Positions 29,245-29,486 of a stretch of 29,486 nt of DNA are shown piece after piece. The stretch is from assembly GCF_025362455.1 (NCBI RefSeq), contig NZ_JANYGJ010000226.1, positions 1 through 29,486 on the forward strand, read 5' to 3'. The notes beneath the pieces are model-generated. The model saw nothing but the letters and a program-made list of their open reading frames with translations, did not search any database and was not told where the DNA came from. A program made the position numbers and the translations under genes. The stretch is from Deinococcus sp. GTDB lineage: Bacteria > Deinococcota > Deinococci > Deinococcales > Deinococcaceae. The first letter of the stretch is position 1, and every line of letters begins with the position of its first letter.

Positions 29245-29369
29245 GGCGCGGCCCTTCGGTGAGGTGAAGCAGCCTCACTTCATCGCCGTTGGTAATACCA
29301 CCGCCGGGAGAACTGCCCCGGCGTGAGCATCACTCACGGCGCTCAGACCATGTTGCCGGAGGGGACAAG
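29245..29369. other. Hairpin-rich gene-free stretch
   Basis: GTGAGG/CCTCAC, TGGT/ACCA around 29290-29300 and CGTGAG/CTCACG near 29323-29338 are small inverted pairs in series. No gene is supported. It could be a structured leader or a replication/regulatory region of the element. Confidence 0.35.
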
Positions 29370-29423
29370 ATGATAGATCGCAGCGCCCAGTGCGGGTGCA
29401 GAGCACTTTACCGGCGCTGGTAA
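29370..29423 (+). CDS. Possible 17-residue ORF (MIDRSAQCGCRALYRRW)
   Basis: The ATG has a strong GGAGGGG at a 5-nt distance. The TAA stop lies inside the inverted pair TTTACC (29407-29412) / GGTAAA (29419-29424), and a 9-bp GC hairpin follows at 29455-29482. The Cys/Arg-rich peptide and the following hairpin are reminiscent of a leader peptide for a gene beyond the window, but it may be chance. Confidence 0.35.
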   Translation: MIDRSAQCGCRALYRRW

Positions 29424-29454
29424 AACCCTCATGCGCCCTCGCCAGCACAGCGAG

Positions 29455-29482
29455 CGGCCCGGCGCATCGAGCAGCCGGGCCG
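29455..29482. terminator. 9-bp GC hairpin at window end
   Basis: CGGCCCGGC (29455-29463) and GCCGGGCCG (29474-29482) are perfectly complementary around a 10-nt loop. The sequence after it is cut by the window, so a T-run cannot be checked. Confidence 0.45.
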
Positions 29483-29486
29483 TGTT

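Overview
The window reads as a GC-rich bacterial chromosome with a mobile element at its right end. A Deinococcus-like host is inferred from very high GC, many short leaderless promoters (TANNNT about 6 nt before ATG), small dispersed hairpin repeats and the gene set. The species cannot be named from the sequence.

Host part, 1 to about 21.67 kb, left to right: a PadR-family regulator (cut by the window edge), a DUF1697 protein, a DsbA/FrnE-type thioredoxin-fold protein, a diacylglycerol-kinase-family lipid kinase divergent from a Lon-N-domain protein, prephenate dehydrogenase with an ACT domain, a MOSC-domain protein preceded by two six-codon mini-ORFs, several secreted or membrane proteins, leucyl-tRNA synthetase with an apparent leader-peptide/terminator attenuator, a glycine-rich membrane protein, an AAC(3)-like acetyltransferase, a VapBC-type toxin-antitoxin pair, the HrpB helicase coupled to exonuclease III, a YqgE/AlgH protein, a CIA30-like remnant, an XRE/RelE toxin-antitoxin pair with a clear operator, an MliC-like protein and a lipoprotein with a TetR-style palindrome. 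Two near-identical copies of a ~130 bp hairpin repeat lie at 3.5 and 7.7 kb in opposite orientation.

Mobile part, 21.67 kb to the window end: the boundary is the exact 45-nt 3' half of a tRNA-Thr(CGU) gene, followed on the host side by the tRNA's own terminator. This is what integration into a tRNA gene leaves behind. To its right come an AT-rich mosaic gene of unknown function and then ten genes (22824-28811) in which every neighbour overlaps by 4 nt (ATGA or GTGA). The operon encodes a small HTH protein, a ~1100-residue primase/helicase (degenerate CHC2, TOPRIM, DUF927-like ATPase), a TubC-N-like protein and a run of small proteins, four of which share an N-terminal K..RL..LEA motif. Six copies of GGGGACA and an AT-rich stretch sit inside the 3' end of the primase gene and could be a replication origin. 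Downstream of the operon is a three-repeat array with exact type I-E CRISPR geometry (29-nt repeats, 32-nt spacers) and no cas gene, then a gene-poor, hairpin-rich stretch with a possible 17-codon ORF. No integrase, capsid or conjugation gene is visible, and the right end of the element lies outside the window.
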